A stretch of DNA of 6,725 bases from an uncultured Variovorax sp. (GTDB lineage Bacteria > Pseudomonadota > Gammaproteobacteria > Burkholderiales > Burkholderiaceae_C), in the NCBI GenBank assembly GCA_903872875.1, contig CAIQMJ010001107.1:1-6725 (forward strand), read 5' to 3'. A model generated the notes under the pieces. The model worked only from the letters and a program-made list of their open reading frames with translations. It ran no database searches and was not told the DNA's origin. The first letter of the stretch is position 1; each line of letters begins with the position of its first letter. This document shows, piece by piece, positions 6,706 to 6,725 of this stretch. A program made the translations under genes and the position numbers.

Positions 6706-6717
6706 GAAAAAGGCCTC
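6706..6717 (-). terminator. Possible right half of an intrinsic terminator cut by the window edge
   Basis: On the minus strand GAGGCC is followed directly by TTTTTCT, the usual 3' half of a stem with a T tract. The matching GGCCTC arm would lie beyond 6725, so this can only be a guess; it would end an upstream minus-strand transcript or, by symmetry, a plus-strand reader. Confidence 0.25.
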
Positions 6718-6725
6718 ATGCAGCC

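Noticed and set aside
1..6725. tRNA, rRNA, CRISPR array or insertion-sequence ends
   Set aside because: No cloverleaf, no regularly spaced repeats and no transposase or terminal inverted repeats were seen by reading both strands.

Overview
The window reads as a plant-associated beta-proteobacterium with high GC, most likely Comamonadaceae of the Acidovorax/Paracidovorax type. This is an inference from three things: a giant tandem UvrA, a perfect plant-inducible-promoter (PIP) box with correctly spaced -10 element, and a palindromic repeat of the 'GGGAGAGGG' kind common in Acidovorax, Variovorax and Xanthomonas genomes. No 16S or other taxonomic marker is present.

Layout. Positions 1-5130, minus strand, hold one continuous reading frame: the first 1710 codons of a double-length UvrA (two UvrA units fused head to tail). 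Its C-terminal end lies beyond position 1. The frame has no stop, although a palindromic intergenic-type repeat sits in frame inside it near 3652-3696. Positions 5131-5353 are a divergent intergenic region with a weak uvrA promoter, two GC-rich inverted repeats and, facing the other way, a TTCGC-N15-TTCGC PIP box followed after 31 bases by TACGGT. Positions 5354-6499, plus strand, encode a 381-residue protein with a disordered N terminus, an F-box-like motif and an alpha-helical C-terminal region. Positions 6524-6673, minus strand, encode a 49-residue single-pass membrane protein convergent with it. The right edge (6674-6725) holds that gene's leader and what looks like half of a terminator.

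The most interesting locus is the plus-strand gene. The PIP box, the type III secretion-like N terminus and the F-box together point to an HrpX/HrpB-controlled type III effector that would act in the plant cell through SKP1/SCF ubiquitin ligases. Its N terminus also carries RSASLP, an exact 14-3-3 mode I pattern, followed directly by DLNRSP, an exact match to the plant EAR repression motif DLNxxP. I do not recognise a named effector with this architecture. The uvrA gene and the small membrane gene look like ordinary chromosomal neighbours with no functional link to the effector.
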